Shown here: positions 34,474 to 46,668 of the stretch, piece after piece | Position numbering within the stretch: position 1 is the first letter of the stretch | Layout of the letters: each line of letters opens with the position of its first letter | Assembly: GCA_027575805.1 (NCBI GenBank) | Contig: JANBPU010000003.1 | Location: 310,001-374,000 of the forward strand | DNA: 64,000 bases | Reading direction: 5' to 3' | Source: Mycoemilia scoparia | Taxonomy: Eukaryota; Kickxellomycota; Kickxellomycetes; Kickxellales; Kickxellaceae | Translations under genes and position numbers: made by a program | The notes under the pieces: model-generated | What the model was told of the DNA's origin: nothing | The model's database searches: none | The model's input: only the letters and a program-made list of their open reading frames with translations

Positions 34474-35683
34474 TCTAGCTATAGATTATTTTTGGAGGAT
34501 ACTATTTGAAGATTTTGTTGCTAAATTAGAAATGTAAAATCTTACAATTTATTAGTTAACGCCCTGCACCCATGACGCCTGGATGATGGTAGGCTTTTAA
34601 ACTACTCTGAGGTGATCCCGTGGCAGTAACATAATTCAAACTCAGGCCAGCAAGCAGAAGTGCCAGAGTGTACCTACAATATTCACAGGCTTTGGGCCAA
34701 ATCTGAGCAGTTATCGTAAACATTGAAAGCAGCAGCTCTAAACAAACACAAATTTCACATATAAAGAGTCGCATTTATTTTTAAATTATCGTTCCCTGCA
34801 GGGCTGTGCGACTCCGAATGCCAGGATTGCACTGCACTCTTTGGGTTGGAACTAAATGAATTTTATGTGAATTGATTTTTCTCTCTGTGCGCTTTGGTTT
34901 TTATTGATTTATTTTGACCTTCTTTTAGTGGATTATTTCCCAAAGATTTTTTAAAAGCGGCAGACAGAACTGGAGGAACATAAAATTACAAACAGACGTG
35001 AGGGGGGAGGGTGTAATCCCTACTCTCATGCTGCCTAACATGCCCAGAAGAGAGAGAATTTGAGGGCCTATATGCAACATATCCCAGCCACAAAAGGTAA
35101 GGTAGCCAGGACCATAAAATAAGTTGTATTATGTGAGGCATATTGAGCTAGAGCACAAACAGCCATGGGCTCACAGTTGATAATCCAGCTATGTCCAGCT
35201 CTGAGTAGTAAATGTTATTATTGAACTTGTTCTCCAGAGGAAAAGTGGTGCACTTGGTATCAGCATTTGTCACACAAGTTTTCTTGGACCAGTAAATTAC
35301 TCAAGAGCCATATTCTCCAAACGATATTGTTCCTCGTCTCGACTACCATCAGACAGAAGCAAAAGGTACAAATCAGCCAAGCACAAAAGGAAAGCTGTTA
35401 CTGCTACTCTACTGGACTACTTAGATTGGCCAGCATCAAGCCTTTGTGGACAGAATGGAAAAGAAAGGCACTTCTGGGCTCACCAATATGCCCAAGCCCC
35501 AATTTTAGGTACTTTCATGCAGCTTATTATCTAGCCACAATTTCAGTTCTCTTTGGCCCCGCTTTTAACACAACAAACCAAATATTCCCTCTATTTCTTC
35601 TCTTGTATCTACTCTATTACTTCTTCTACGCTTTACACGCTTCCTTCCTATCTTATACATAAGAATTTCAAGATTTCTGCACA
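34474..35683. other. Intergenic region and promoter of the Spa2-like gene
   Basis: About 1.2 kb without a supported gene between divergent genes. The last 150 bases before the Spa2-like ATG are pyrimidine-rich (CTCTTGTATCTACTCTATTA), typical of a fungal leader. A 72-codon minus-strand frame at 34556-34774 is not supported by any similarity I can recognise. Confidence 0.4.
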
Positions 35684-38669
35684 ATGGAGAGAATAGCCCC
35701 CAGGTACTGCCTGGAGATGCAGGACTACATCATTAGCAAGGTCGGCCAAAGTAAGTGTTATCAACAGACCTCTGTACCACAGCACTAAGCGATTTGGTAT
35801 TTGCATTTGTATTTGTAATTGCTTGTGAATGGAGTATATGCTTCTTCTATTCCCCCCTCCCCACTTTTATGTTTGGTACCTGCGTATATTTATTTACATT
35901 GCCCAGTTTAGAATAATATCCATGAACAACAACATCCGGATGTTATATACATGTATGTGTATGCATGCTATATAGAATAAATAACAACCATTGACACATT
36001 TTAATAAATAGGCCGCTTTGAAGCACAAAGGAGGCGACCTGGCAAGCTAGAACGACTATCAACACTACAGTTTCAAGAGCTGTCCACAGATGTTTACGAT
36101 GAACTCAACCGAAGACTAAATCCAAACGAGTCAAGTAAGTTATCTTGGAGCCCCCACATACAACCACGTCTCTTATATAGCCACACATCATTATAAACAT
36201 GTATAAACCGCCCTAATATTCTCGAAATTTATGCTATTTATTTATAGTGCCATTTTTGCCAGTCAGAGATCATTACCATCCAAAAAGGAATCAGGCACGC
36301 CAGAAACTTGCCACGCTTTCTGAATCCAAGTTTGTTGACTTGGTGTCAGATGTCCACACAGAACTGATTCGAAGATATCCTCAAAACACACAGGTAAGTT
36401 GTAGTTTAATATCATACCAACCACCTTATTGTTATTGCTCATGAGCGCCATTCTGATAGCTTATTTAAACCAAACATATAATAGAGCGCACCAAGCCGAC
36501 CTTATCCCAACACATCATCAGTCCAAGGATCGTTCTATAGTCTTCCACAGCAAAATGGCAGTAAGTAATCACACATATACATGCATACGCTTTGAAAACA
36601 AACATCAATTTCCCATGAATTAATATGGCAAATATCTATTACTACTAGGCACAACATCGTTCACAAATCCACAACAATACTATACAAACCGGGCAGCATC
36701 CCCCTCAGTTGCACCATATAATCGACAAGATTCCCATGACAGAGGCATTAAGGGAAGAGCAGGAAGCAATGGCCGCAATCCAAACGAATCCACCGAATAC
36801 TTGGTAAGTTGAACAAAATATACAGCATACAAAACAAAGCATGCACATGCAAGGGTAAATAACCATTAAACTTGTCACATTAGCAAAACTACCCTGCAAG
36901 AAGCATAAGCGATGCCAGCTCACGCTCTAATCAGGTAAGCTTATATTCGGCCATGTTATATTTTTTATTGTTCAAAAACGAACTACTAAAATCCTGGAAA
37001 TACTATTCATTTGAACATAGCATCTGGAAGAAATAGAAAAGATAAGAAACGAGTACGAAATGAAGCTATCTGCTATGAGGAAAAGAATTGGCCAGCTAGA
37101 AGGTGACATGATGGTAAGTAAATGGAAGAGCCTCCACTAGAAGTGTACTAGAATAATCTCTCCAGTGCTCCCCCAAAATGTTTGACTTATGGGCCAAACT
37201 TTCAGGAGTGTATGATGGCACAGAATTGTTCCCTTTTGATGAAGAACCTGTCAAATGCACATACTGTTATGCGGTTTGCTAAAAAGAGCTATAAATTTAT
37301 TTTCATGCATTGCAATAATACGCCACGTTGCATACTTTATAGAATATGCGCGTGGGTAAGAACGAGGAAGCTGGAGAAGAAGTCAACAGACTGGAAAACG
37401 TAAGTGAATAAATAAATACCCCTCCTTAAGGTGGCCTAATAACATCGTGTTTGATCTCCTGGGGACTAAGATCGGTATTTTTATCTACATATATATTAAT
37501 AGCTAAACTCCAAACTAAACTTGAGGATCGAAAAACTGGATTCAGATCTTTCGCGCGTCCGATCACAGAATGAACAGCTCAGATCAAAGGTCGAGAGCCT
37601 GACAGAAGAAAACCTGAAGCTCATGAATAACAATGGTGATCTTTCCACCAAGCTTAAGGAGGCCAAATCCAAGATAAGAAAGCTGCAAGCTCGATCAGTA
37701 TATGCACGGGATCACGAGGATAAAGAGCTGGCTGAACAACCAAAGATGCCGAACTCTGAAGGCGCAATTAAGCCATCGACAATCACCTCGTACCAACAAG
37801 CAATTGATGGGCTTCTTTTGGCTGCCCGATCCCAAGAATCAACATCCGAAATAAGCAATTACATGGATATGATCAGGAGCTCATGCAACCAGTTCAATGC
37901 AGATGTCAATAAATATTTATCCAACAACGCGCGTGATCCAAGATCATATCCCCTGGACTCAAGCATCAAGGATAATCAGCTGCCCGATATCCTCAATCAG
38001 CTTGATTCGCGCTTAGACGGCCTTCGGAACAGTGTTGATTCACATATCAACAGTATGGGAATTTCGCCCATATCCCTTCTCGAAAGCACAGCAAGCCATC
38101 TCACCACAACGATTGTCGCCTTGGCCAAACTCGTCGGTGTTGGGAAGCCAACTGATGATGGCGATGGGGCATCGCAAAATGGCCAAGACGAAGCAACAGA
38201 AAATGAAGAGGCCAGAAAACTGATTTGGCTTAAAGACTACCTTGATGACAAAACGGACAGGATGATCCATGGTATCCAGGACATGCTGTCTCTTTTGCGA
38301 ACAGAACTTAACAGCGAGAAGCTATTTTACACCTTGGATGATGTAATCAAGACCACGGACATGACTGTCAATGCCTGCCGCCCGATATTTACCGAAGCCC
38401 GTGACAATGCAAACATGATTCCAAAGTCGTTTACATACTTTGAATCTGAACATAGCGTCAAGGTCCTTGACATGATGACGACAACCCATCTTAAGCTGGC
38501 AGACCTTAAAAATGACATCGACGATGCTCTTGCGCTGACAGGAAACAACAGTCTACATGACCCAATAGTCATTGAGTTTATGGATGACATCACATTCAAG
38601 AGAAATCTAACAGATGCGCTTTTCGATCTTGCCAGGGTAAACAAACAACTTGTCCAGTTGTTTGAGTAG
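35684..38669 (+). CDS. SPA2: Spa2-type polarity scaffold with two SHD (GIT-type) repeats
   Basis: Nine exons join to 644 aa: 35684-35750, 36012-36134, 36248-36393, 36485-36560, 36649-36803, 36884-36934, 37021-37113, 37343-37399 and 37503-38669. The N terminus has the two Spa2-homology repeats: KLERLSTLQFQELSTDVYDE (about residues 34-53) and KLATLSESKFVDLVSDVHTE (about 80-99). A Ser/Pro/Asn-rich linker, a coiled coil (RVRSQNEQLRSKVESLTEEN) and a helical C-terminal domain follow. Spa2 is the scaffold of the polarisome at hyphal tips and binds actin regulators and MAPK kinases. The gene is shorter than yeast Spa2 (1466 aa), similar to compact versions in other fungi. Small exons are supported by frame and splice sites but not by homology. 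Confidence 0.82.
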
Positions 38670-39432
38670 TTTGGCTGCAAATGGTCTCAAGCTGCTCAAA
38701 CCAACTAACCCAACTCCTTGAATGAAATATATTGCCCCAACTGATATGCGGCTTCGGATAAATACGCAAAAACACCACAGATGTACAATGTCTTCTGCGT
38801 AGTCACAAGTGTTGTTGTTATTGTTGTGTGTATTGTTCTAGTGTGTGGATTTGTACTTTCTTGTGATATGACCCATTATTTCTCTATTCAAACTCACTTT
38901 TAACCTAACTGCATGCTTTATATTTTACCTACACATCTCCTTTTTATTAAATTTCATAAGCTAGCTTGATTTGTAATAATTGTTAACACTGTAAATGACA
39001 AGGAAATTTAGTTCAAAGCTGGGATCGCACTTTAGTTATTCTACATCGCCGATGGCTAGGAACATTGTTCAAAGAAATAACAGTCTGCACCATAAAGTGA
39101 AACTAAAACTTATTCGCAGTTTATATCTAATTCAGTTCTTTTGCTTGATTCAGTAAAAAGTTGGATACATCCTCATTTGTACATAGGGCGTTTAATGGCC
39201 CTGCCCTTGTTTATAAAGAAACATGTTTTGATCATTTAAATATGGTCGTATTTCACATAGCCTTGACAAAAAACGAGTCCCTAGGAATTGCGTATTGAAT
39301 CCCCTTGTATTTGGACCAAAATCTGATGAGGACCCATTTCCGCCTAACATACATTTGATCACTAGTGAAATGTTGCCATTTGGTGGTGAGCTTAAAATTA
39401 GGGAATTTATAAAACAAGTATTAATAAAATTA
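38670..39432. other. Intergenic region between convergent genes
   Basis: 763 bp between the convergent Spa2-like and acyl-CoA-ligase-like genes, containing only 3' untranslated sequence as far as I can see. A 40-base GTT/TTG-rich stretch lies near 38805-38845. Confidence 0.4.
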
Positions 39433-41424
39433 CTATGGTGGTAATATACCACTATTTTTGTAAAACATGTCCTTCATCTCGGATACATTTGGTACACAGG
39501 CACAATTTTTTGGTATTTCGCTTATATAGGCAGCACCAGCATTTAGCTGTTTTTTCTTGTCTTGAATATGACTGTTTACCCAGGATATTATTTCAGATAT
39601 GTCATCCGGACGGCCAGACCCAAGTGATGGGACAATATAGGCAAAAGCAACCTCGGTTTCAAATTTGGGATTATATACGCCGATAACAGAAGCCTCCTTG
39701 ACCCCTGGATGCGAACATATTATCTTTTCTGTTCCCCTTGGACTAATGATCTGTCCATTGTGGTGTATCATTTCGTTGAATCTGCCAAGTAGATGAAGCT
39801 TTCCTTCTATGTCGAACATACCAACATCATTGGTATTTACAAACCCCTCGTTGTCTGTAACCATTGCTGTCAATTTGGGATTTTTGAAATATCCGTTCAT
39901 ATTTGTTTCGGAATATATCCAGATCAGGCCGACCTCGCCAACTTTAAGTTCTAAACATCCACCAAACATTGACACACAATAAATTTAAACATTTGTAACT
40001 AACTTTCTTCACATACATACATACATACAAACGCATATTAGCTAGTAAAGTTAAACCTGTGCTCTTACCTTTTCCATTTATTCCCTTGATTTTGACATTC
40101 TTTTCGGGAAAAGGCACCCCAACAGATCCTTCTGCTGTTGTTGTCCCGAGTTTCACAATGCCCAATGTCTCTGTAGTTCCATAGGCATTGATGGCACGAA
40201 TGCCGAGATACTTTTCAATGAATTTCGAAGATTCAAAGGGTATCATAAAGCCAGAACAACAGAGACTTTTGACAGAACTAATGTCATATTTTGAAAATAC
40301 TGTATTCCAATTTTCGCGTATCTCGATTATATTTTTTGGACTCATGATTATATCCGTTACTTGGTATTTTGATATGTTTTCAAATGACCTTTCAAGCGGT
40401 GATCTGAACGCAGCGATGCTAGTTCCCCCCTATATTATCTTACTATTTTATCGTATATATATATATATACGATAAAATAGTAAGATAAAGATAACATAAA
40501 AGTAGGTATTTCCTCATTAAGCTTTATTAAATCAGAATCTCCACTCAGAATTACCAGTTACTTACCACAATTATAGACCTTATTGCAAATAGATATAGAC
40601 CAAATGCAATACATGTAGGAACTGCAATGAGCACTGTTGCTTGCTGGGCAGCCTCAATCCCATTTTCAGACACCCCTTGGTTTTCTAAATGAGCAAGTGC
40701 CACCAATGCTTTATGTGATATCTCGACAGCCTTCGATGTACCTGTCGAGCCAGAGGTAAATGCGACTATCGCGGTTGCCTTTGCATCTTCATGGCTAGTT
40801 ATCCGGACACGCTGATAACTCTCGTTAGTCAATAGCGAAAGTATTGATGGGGTGTAGGAATCGACATCGGGTTCGGCCAGATAAATTCTTGGGCTGTATC
40901 CCGTCTTCCATTCTTGGACAAGGCTAAATGCAGACATGATTTTATAGTAGAAGCAGCCAGTGGTAACTACCACCTTAGGCTGTATCAGACTAAGCCTTCT
41001 GGCAATCTCGCGTTCGGATATGTTGGGAACGGACATACAATACACAGCACCTATTCAAATTGATAACATGAGAGACCTGGCTATGAACACAATAGACTAT
41101 GAGAGATATAGGGCAGAAACCAGCACTCTTACCAATCATCATTGTGGCATGGAATAGAATCGTACAATTGATTTGGCTGTCAAATATACCAAAAACCATA
41201 TCACCTCTTCGGATTCCGAGGCGATTCTGCAAACCAGACGCCAGCTGGGAACTTTTGGTGTATATTTGGTCGAATGATAGGGATCTTCCCGTTGAGCCGC
41301 TGATGATTGCTGTTTTGCTCCATTGTTTGCCGCTAAGGTTTTCGTCAAGAGTATCAAAAACAAAGGATGAGATGTCCTTTGGTGGAGCAGGGCGTGCTAT
41401 CGTGCCCCTGCTACGAAACCACAT
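39433..41424 (-). CDS. Acyl-CoA synthetase/4-coumarate-CoA ligase-like AMP-binding protein
   Basis: Four exons, 41424-41133, 41050-40566, 40429-40069 and 39950-39433, give 551 aa. ANL-superfamily motifs are clear: the phosphate loop FTSGSTGTSKAVEISHKAL, the A5 motif NAYGTTETLG, and the A7-A8 region NTNDVGMFDIEGKLHLLGR. The order and length match 4-coumarate/long-chain acyl-CoA ligases, which form an acyl-adenylate then a CoA thioester. At the C terminus the usual P-x-G-K motif with the adenylation lysine is absent: the sequence reads EIPKNCACVPNVSEMKDMF. No PTS1 peroxisomal signal is present (ends ILPP). The substrate is unknown. The second intron (40565-40430) contains a perfect palindrome. 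Confidence 0.8.
40435..40488. repeat. Perfect 54-bp palindrome inside an intron
   Basis: Two 27-base arms are exact reverse complements with no spacer, starting TTATCTTACTATTTTATCGT and meeting in a TA-repeat centre at 40461/40462. On the transcribed minus strand the palindrome ends three bases before the AG acceptor of exon 3, so the normal branch-point zone lies within a potential hairpin. Confidence 0.9.
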
Positions 41425-42889
41425 TGTGCTTTAGATCAGGAATTGCTTAATAGCAGAATATAAACCGAGGGTGGTATAGTGTGGCTAGATAATAGGATTC
41501 GAAAGCTCAAGGAACATAAAAGACATACACAGATTGTTTCGATATTTTATTATGTTTTGTCAGCTTTTATTCCTGTATGTATATTACGGAAATTGTAAAA
41601 GGTCGGGCAGTAATGCCAGCAGTAGTACCTGTCGCGATTGCTAGTTGATTAACACTGATAACACAATGCTGGATACAATGGATGGGAGACTTTCTTTGCT
41701 ATGCTAAATAATATAGAACGGCGCCAACAAAATGGAAAACGAAATAGAGAAGAAAAGCGTGATGTATTTTAAAAAGAATAAAAGGAAAGGATGGAGCAGG
41801 ATAACAAATTCTGCCTTATAAAGCCGCCCTGTCATTATATATATTTAGACACTGATCAGAATCCCTGAGCAGCCTTTTTTCATTAAAGTAGCTCCACACT
41901 TTAGAGTTGCTCTATAGGAATATTGCTTTTCTCGTTTGGGCTCTAGCACTCACTCACATTTCTGTACAAGCCAGCCCATGGAAGAATGGGCGATCAGCTG
42001 CAGGGCAAAGCACCAAGGGCAGCGAACTAACCGCGAAATCTTATTATGCATAGCGACTTGAGACAAAAGGTTAAAAAGGGACTATGCACTTAGTTGATGT
42101 GAGTAATGGATGCCTGTGGTGTCCTGTACTATGCTCAGCATTATGTCAAAACAAAATGTGCTGACCCAGACCGAATCATCACCCATTATCTCCAGCACCC
42201 AGTCACTTGTTATTGCCATATCACCAAATGCATAAAACAACAAGATCTGGGTCGCTTTGTTACCAAACAAACGTAGAACATAGACCGGACAATAGTTTTT
42301 GGAATGCCCCCACCAATTGAGTATAAACGAAGATCGTTCAAGCCATTTTTGAAACTTGTTATAACTTGTGGCTTTGTTTTGTTCAGCCTGTTCAACAGAG
42401 AGTCTTAGCTTGGCAACTCCCGTGATTGACGTGGCTCGGCTGTGCCAGCTTTTATCAATCGCCATCGAACAAACCTGTTCTCGGGCTAAGATACCAGTAG
42501 CAATACATCATACTTTTTCCGCTGCTAGCCACCCAAATGCAAATTCATCCAGTGGGTTAAAGAGCTTAATGGACTTTGGTTTTCGGTCAGACACTTTTTA
42601 ATGTTCCACAAAGCCGACCCTTGCCGACCAGAATGCTGTGTAGCAGAAAGGTTGGGGCCTTTTGCTTGTGCAAGCCTTGGGTTTCACCAAAAGCAGCACT
42701 GAATAAACTCATACAGAAGCAAAACGCCTCCATTTGTAACTGATTTGCCTGTTATGATAAATTCTAAATTAGGCTATATTGATCATCTATCAATAGTCAT
42801 TTATTCATTCAAGTCTCGTAGCATGTTGGCCTATAAAGATATAAAGCTCACTTGCGTGGGCGTATAAACGATATGGTCGAGCAGACACA
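41425..42889. other. Intergenic region
   Basis: About 1.5 kb between two minus-strand genes. A 127-codon minus-strand frame is listed separately as a weak hypothetical gene. No other feature is visible; the segment before 41425 presumably includes the promoter of the ligase-like gene. Confidence 0.4.
42082..42465 (-). CDS. Hypothetical protein, weakly supported
   Basis: A 127-codon frame with an ATG start. It contains aromatic-rich stretches (SFILNWWGHSKNYCPVYVLR, WVLEIMGDDSVWVSTFCFD) rather than low-complexity sequence, which is why I list it. I do not recognise any family, and no neighbour suggests a role. It could be chance, or an exon of a gene whose other exons I cannot see. Confidence 0.25.
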   Translation of the reverse strand: MAIDKSWHSRATSITGVAKLRLSVEQAEQNKATSYNKFQKWLERSSFILNWWGHSKNYCPVYVLRLFGNKATQILLFYAFGDMAITSDWVLEIMGDDSVWVSTFCFDIMLSIVQDTTGIHYSHQLSA

Positions 42890-45240
42890 TTAACCGAAAG
42901 CAATAGCGATACCGCTCGTGCCCTCTGAAGGACCTGAAAGGATGAGCTGTTCACCCTTGGCGATGGCTATTTGGACAAAAACATCAAGGATTGATGATAT
43001 ATGGCAATGCACTGTTTATTGTTTTAAAAGAACACAATATTTGATATTCCTCTTGGGTTATTGTACTTACTATCGGCCGGCACTTCCTTTCTAGCGCCTA
43101 TCTCAGACTTGGAAATTGTAGAATTGGAGCCAATATGTACATTTTGGCAAACTATACTCGAGTCGAGTGTGACCCTACAATGATTACATATGTGGCAGAT
43201 ACACACGGACGAAATTTGGCGTGGTTAGTACAGCTCGTTTGATGTGTGGAATATTCATTCATATATCCATGCAGCCGCGAATGCTTGTTCCAGGGGGGTT
43301 ATTGTGCTAATGTAGCTGCTATTATTCTATGCTATACTCTGCTGCGCTTACCCATCCTCAATAGAAGCGTAGTCCATAACAACTGAGTTTGTGATTTTGA
43401 CATTGTTCCCAATCGTGCAGTGGAAGCCAACGACAGATTTTTCAATCTTGCTTTTTTGGCCGATTTTTGTGCCTCGCCCAACCTGGGAATCCGTTGTCAC
43501 CTACAAATATACAGAAACGAGGGGGTGGGTATGTATATTATGTCATCCATGCTCTGGAGGCAATATACTTCAAGCTCATTGTTAAATAATAGCGATGACG
43601 ATGAAGATGCCGTGGTCACCATTTGTTTGTACCGTACCACTGTCTTTGCGCCCACTGAGGCAGATGCGTCTACTGATGGCGCCTGGCTGATTCTGGCAAT
43701 GACCTTATTCAAGTCGCAGTATCTGGGATTGTTGTTGGCTCTTCCGCCAATGCAGTTGCGGCGAACATAGGCAAAAACAGACAAAGGCCCGTAAGTTTTT
43801 GGTGCTGGAGCCTCCTGCTCGCTGGTCACGCCAACGTTCTGCGAATATTGCATAGATTCCTCAACAACTGGCTCGCTCTTTGGATTGATGACTATTAGTG
43901 GAGAAAGACAGAAAAATACGACATTTTGGCTAAATTGCATTACTTTGCTGGAAAGTACTTTGATAAATATTATTGGCCATACATTCATCTATCCTGTACT
44001 TGGAATACAGCTGTGGGTGACTCTGGGCCCTAACCAAAAGCGGAATCAGCTGTTCTTGCAGCGATGTAATGCCAGAGTTGGCTTTGATGAAGTCTATCAC
44101 CCACCGACTAAACACGTAGATATGCGCATCCAGGAAATTGTTGCTTATGGCGAGAGATGGGTACCTGAAATTATATGGAAAATCCGCCATTATCATTTCT
44201 TGGCTTGACCTTAAGTTCAATTATCTTCAAACATCGTATAAACCTTGGGCCCGTACCTTTTACAGATCGAAGATCTTACATCAATGGACTTGTCATCATC
44301 GTCAGTGGGCTTAAGCATAACCAGGCGAGATGATCTTTGATCTATGCCAACAACGTACTTTGTTTCTAGCACATTCAAGCAATGGGGGGGGAGAGGTTAG
44401 TAAGCTCACCAACATGTTGGGCACGGGGATGGTGAGAATAGAAAAACTGTTCCAAGAGCTTACCCTCGTCCTTTGAGGAGCCACCTCCGCCCTCACTGGA
44501 CATTATTTCAGAAAACACGGCAGCAACGGATGGTCGGTTCAATCTGTACAAGTCAAGGAATTGCTGCGCTGGGACGTCGGTTATTGTGTCGCAAGACGTC
44601 ACAATCACGTCCCCCTACATTACGACGGCAATTGCAAACAGCGGTCAATACAGATTGACCAAACATCATTTAAGCAGTCCACCTGCTACAGTGAAAGAGT
44701 ACCTTGATTCTGTCCGACAAATTGCCAAGCACTTCGGCAGTTCCAATCATTTCGTCGTCATGCAGTATGTTGACACGCGCTACGCCCTCATGCATTTCAC
44801 GAAGATACTTGGAAAGATGGTCATTTTCCCTCTTGGGAGTTACAACAATGATGTCTATATAAAGTACACGTGTATATTGGGTGTATAGTATGACTGAAGG
44901 CAATGATCTAATAGAGATCGAAATTTTTCTCAACTATACAATAGTGCTATTGGTTTAGCCTATACTTTTGATATTCCCAGACTCCAGCCAGTGTATTACA
45001 TATGAAATCATTGGAAGGTTGCCAATGGGGAGCAGAGCCTTTGGCAAGTTTGCGTTATCCGTAAGTGGGAACAGGCTGAGAAATGTCAAAGAAATGCAGA
45101 GATTAGCTTGGATCTGGGATATGCTGGCATGATAATCAGAGCCATAATGTAAGGCAGTACCTGTTGCCTTTGCCCGCCAGCACTATTGCTGTGAACTCGG
45201 CGTTGTATAGCTTGTCTCTTCCAGCATCAGACTCGAACAT
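42890..45240 (-). CDS. GCD1: Translation initiation factor eIF2B subunit gamma
   Basis: Ten exons join in frame to 468 aa: 45240-45161, 45075-44966, 44854-44703, 44614-44464, 44365-44257, 44164-43944, 43891-43638, 43500-43352, 43174-43071 and 42966-42890. The N-terminal nucleotidyltransferase-like domain is clear (AIVLAGKGNSLFPLTDN, LPKALLPIGNLPMISYVIHW, DVIVTSCDTITDVP, NNFLDAHIYVFSRWVIDFI), and the C terminus has left-handed beta-helix hexapeptides (DSQVGRGTKIGQKSKIEKSV, SSIVCQNVHIGSN). The DAHIYVFSRW and LITDV-like segments point to gamma rather than epsilon, and no W2 domain is present. eIF2B is the GDP/GTP exchange factor for eIF2 and is controlled by eIF2alpha phosphorylation. The substitution of LAGKGN for the usual G-G-x-G loop fits a non-catalytic subunit. 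Confidence 0.88.
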
Positions 45241-45834
45241 TTTAAAGAAGCCCTATGGTTTTGTGTATGCTGGTCAACATGTCTAAACGATGCCCCATTG
45301 ATCTGAACTTTTTGCCCGTGCTTATTATGGGCCGAAGCATATTTGTTACTAGCCGGTAATACTAAAGATCCCCAAAAACATACCAACAATGAGGTCATTG
45401 GATACATTTTGCTTTACGCGAAATAGAACAGCCCTGGAAATCCATGGCTTGAAAAGCATAACAAAGCAATGTTAAAGTACATCTGGGTCTATTTTTAAAC
45501 CCAGCAAACCCAAATTATAAAAAGATGAGTAACTTTTGAACCTGCATTTAAAACCATTGACCCGATACAATAATGGGCGGCTGCTGGCTTGGCATGATCG
45601 ACAAAGACTTCCAGTCAAGCTTTCAGACACTCACTAAGATTATTTCATCCGTTCATGGTACTAACCACCTGCATCTCAACAAAACAATAAACACGATGAC
45701 TGTTCCGAATCTCTAACTTTTGGACCTGAGTTTTATTTCGCATATCTCTATCTGACCTGCCTTTCCTCCTTTCTCTTCCTCATTCCTTCCCTCGCATTTT
45801 ATATAACCGCTCTTTTCTGGTCAGACTTTTAGAG
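45241..45834. promoter_or_regulatory. Divergent promoter between eIF2B gamma and a DUF4112 gene
   Basis: 594 bp between divergent starts. A pyrimidine tract (TTTCCTCCTTTCTCTTCCTC) near 45765 is followed by TATATAA at 45800-45806, about 30 bp before the DUF4112 ATG, so the leader is either very short or uses an upstream start site. Confidence 0.45.
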
Positions 45835-46668
45835 ATGGCAGGTGGTAAAAAGCATAGTCGTTCAAAATCACCCAAAAGCCCACAGCACAGCCAGGCTAGA
45901 GCAGAGCCACCGCCGCCAGCATGTCGCCCTGCCACGCCCACGCATAACACACGTTCTCAAGCAGCTGCCCATGCTAGTCCTACAACACACCAGATGCAGC
46001 AACACCACCACCACCATCATCATCACCAGAGCAACCCCGCTTCTCCACCAGCATCAGGAACACATACGCCGCATGGCCCAGGCCAACACCATATCAAAAC
46101 ACCACCACCATCCAAGTCACGGTCAAAGAAACCCCATCCCCAGCAACACAATGAAAAAAGCCATACTACCACTGCAGCAGCTGCTGCTGCGGGCACCATG
46201 ACACATTCACAGCCATCATCTGCAGTCACACAACAACAACAACACTCCCCCAGATCAACGCGCCATCCAGCCAGCCTAACGGCCAGTGAAAGGGCAAAGC
46301 GGCTCAAGCAACTAAAACGTCGTGCCGAATTCCTAGATTCAGCTTTCAGCTGTTGCTGTTTCCGTTTTGGCGTGGAATCACTAATAGGATTGATACCAGT
46401 GATTGGCGATTTTGCTGGCTTGGCACTGTCATTTCTATTTATCAAAATGATCATGTCGAGATTTGAAATCCCAAGCAGTATCTATAGCAAGATGCTGTTC
46501 AATATCTTCCTCGACTGGGCTGTTGGATTGTTTCCTATCATCGGGGACTTGTTTGATGTGGCGCTTAAAGCAAACCTACGCAACTATCGACTGGTCAAAG
46601 AGCATGTGGACAGGTACGAAACCCCAACGCCCCATATGCAGGAAATTGGCCATGGGAGAAAAAGATAG
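45835..46668 (+). CDS. DUF4112-domain protein with His/Gln/Pro-rich N terminus (A)
   Basis: Single exon of 277 aa. The first 150 residues are low-complexity (runs of His, Gln, Pro and Ala such as QQHHHHHHHHQS). The C-terminal half is a DUF4112 domain: FGVESLIGLIPVIGDFAGLA, a second hydrophobic segment and DWAVGLFPIIGDLFDVALKA, with the two IGLIPVIGD/GLFPIIGD repeats typical of the family. DUF4112 proteins are widespread in fungi and bacteria and probably membrane-associated; their function is unknown. A relative lies 650 bp downstream. Confidence 0.8.
   Translation: MAGGKKHSRSKSPKSPQHSQARAEPPPPACRPATPTHNTRSQAAAHASPTTHQMQQHHHHHHHHQSNPASPPASGTHTPHGPGQHHIKTPPPSKSRSKKPHPQQHNEKSHTTTAAAAAAGTMTHSQPSSAVTQQQQHSPRSTRHPASLTASERAKRLKQLKRRAEFLDSAFSCCCFRFGVESLIGLIPVIGDFAGLALSFLFIKMIMSRFEIPSSIYSKMLFNIFLDWAVGLFPIIGDLFDVALKANLRNYRLVKEHVDRYETPTPHMQEIGHGRKR

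Noticed and set aside
34556..34774. Minus-strand 72-codon frame with one hydrophobic segment
   Set aside because: No similarity, no conserved neighbours and no clear promoter; likely chance.
42890..45240. eIF2B epsilon (GCD6) as identity
   Set aside because: The gene has the short gamma-type architecture (nucleotidyltransferase-like plus beta helix) with no W2 domain, and segments such as NNFLDAHIYVFSRW fit gamma.
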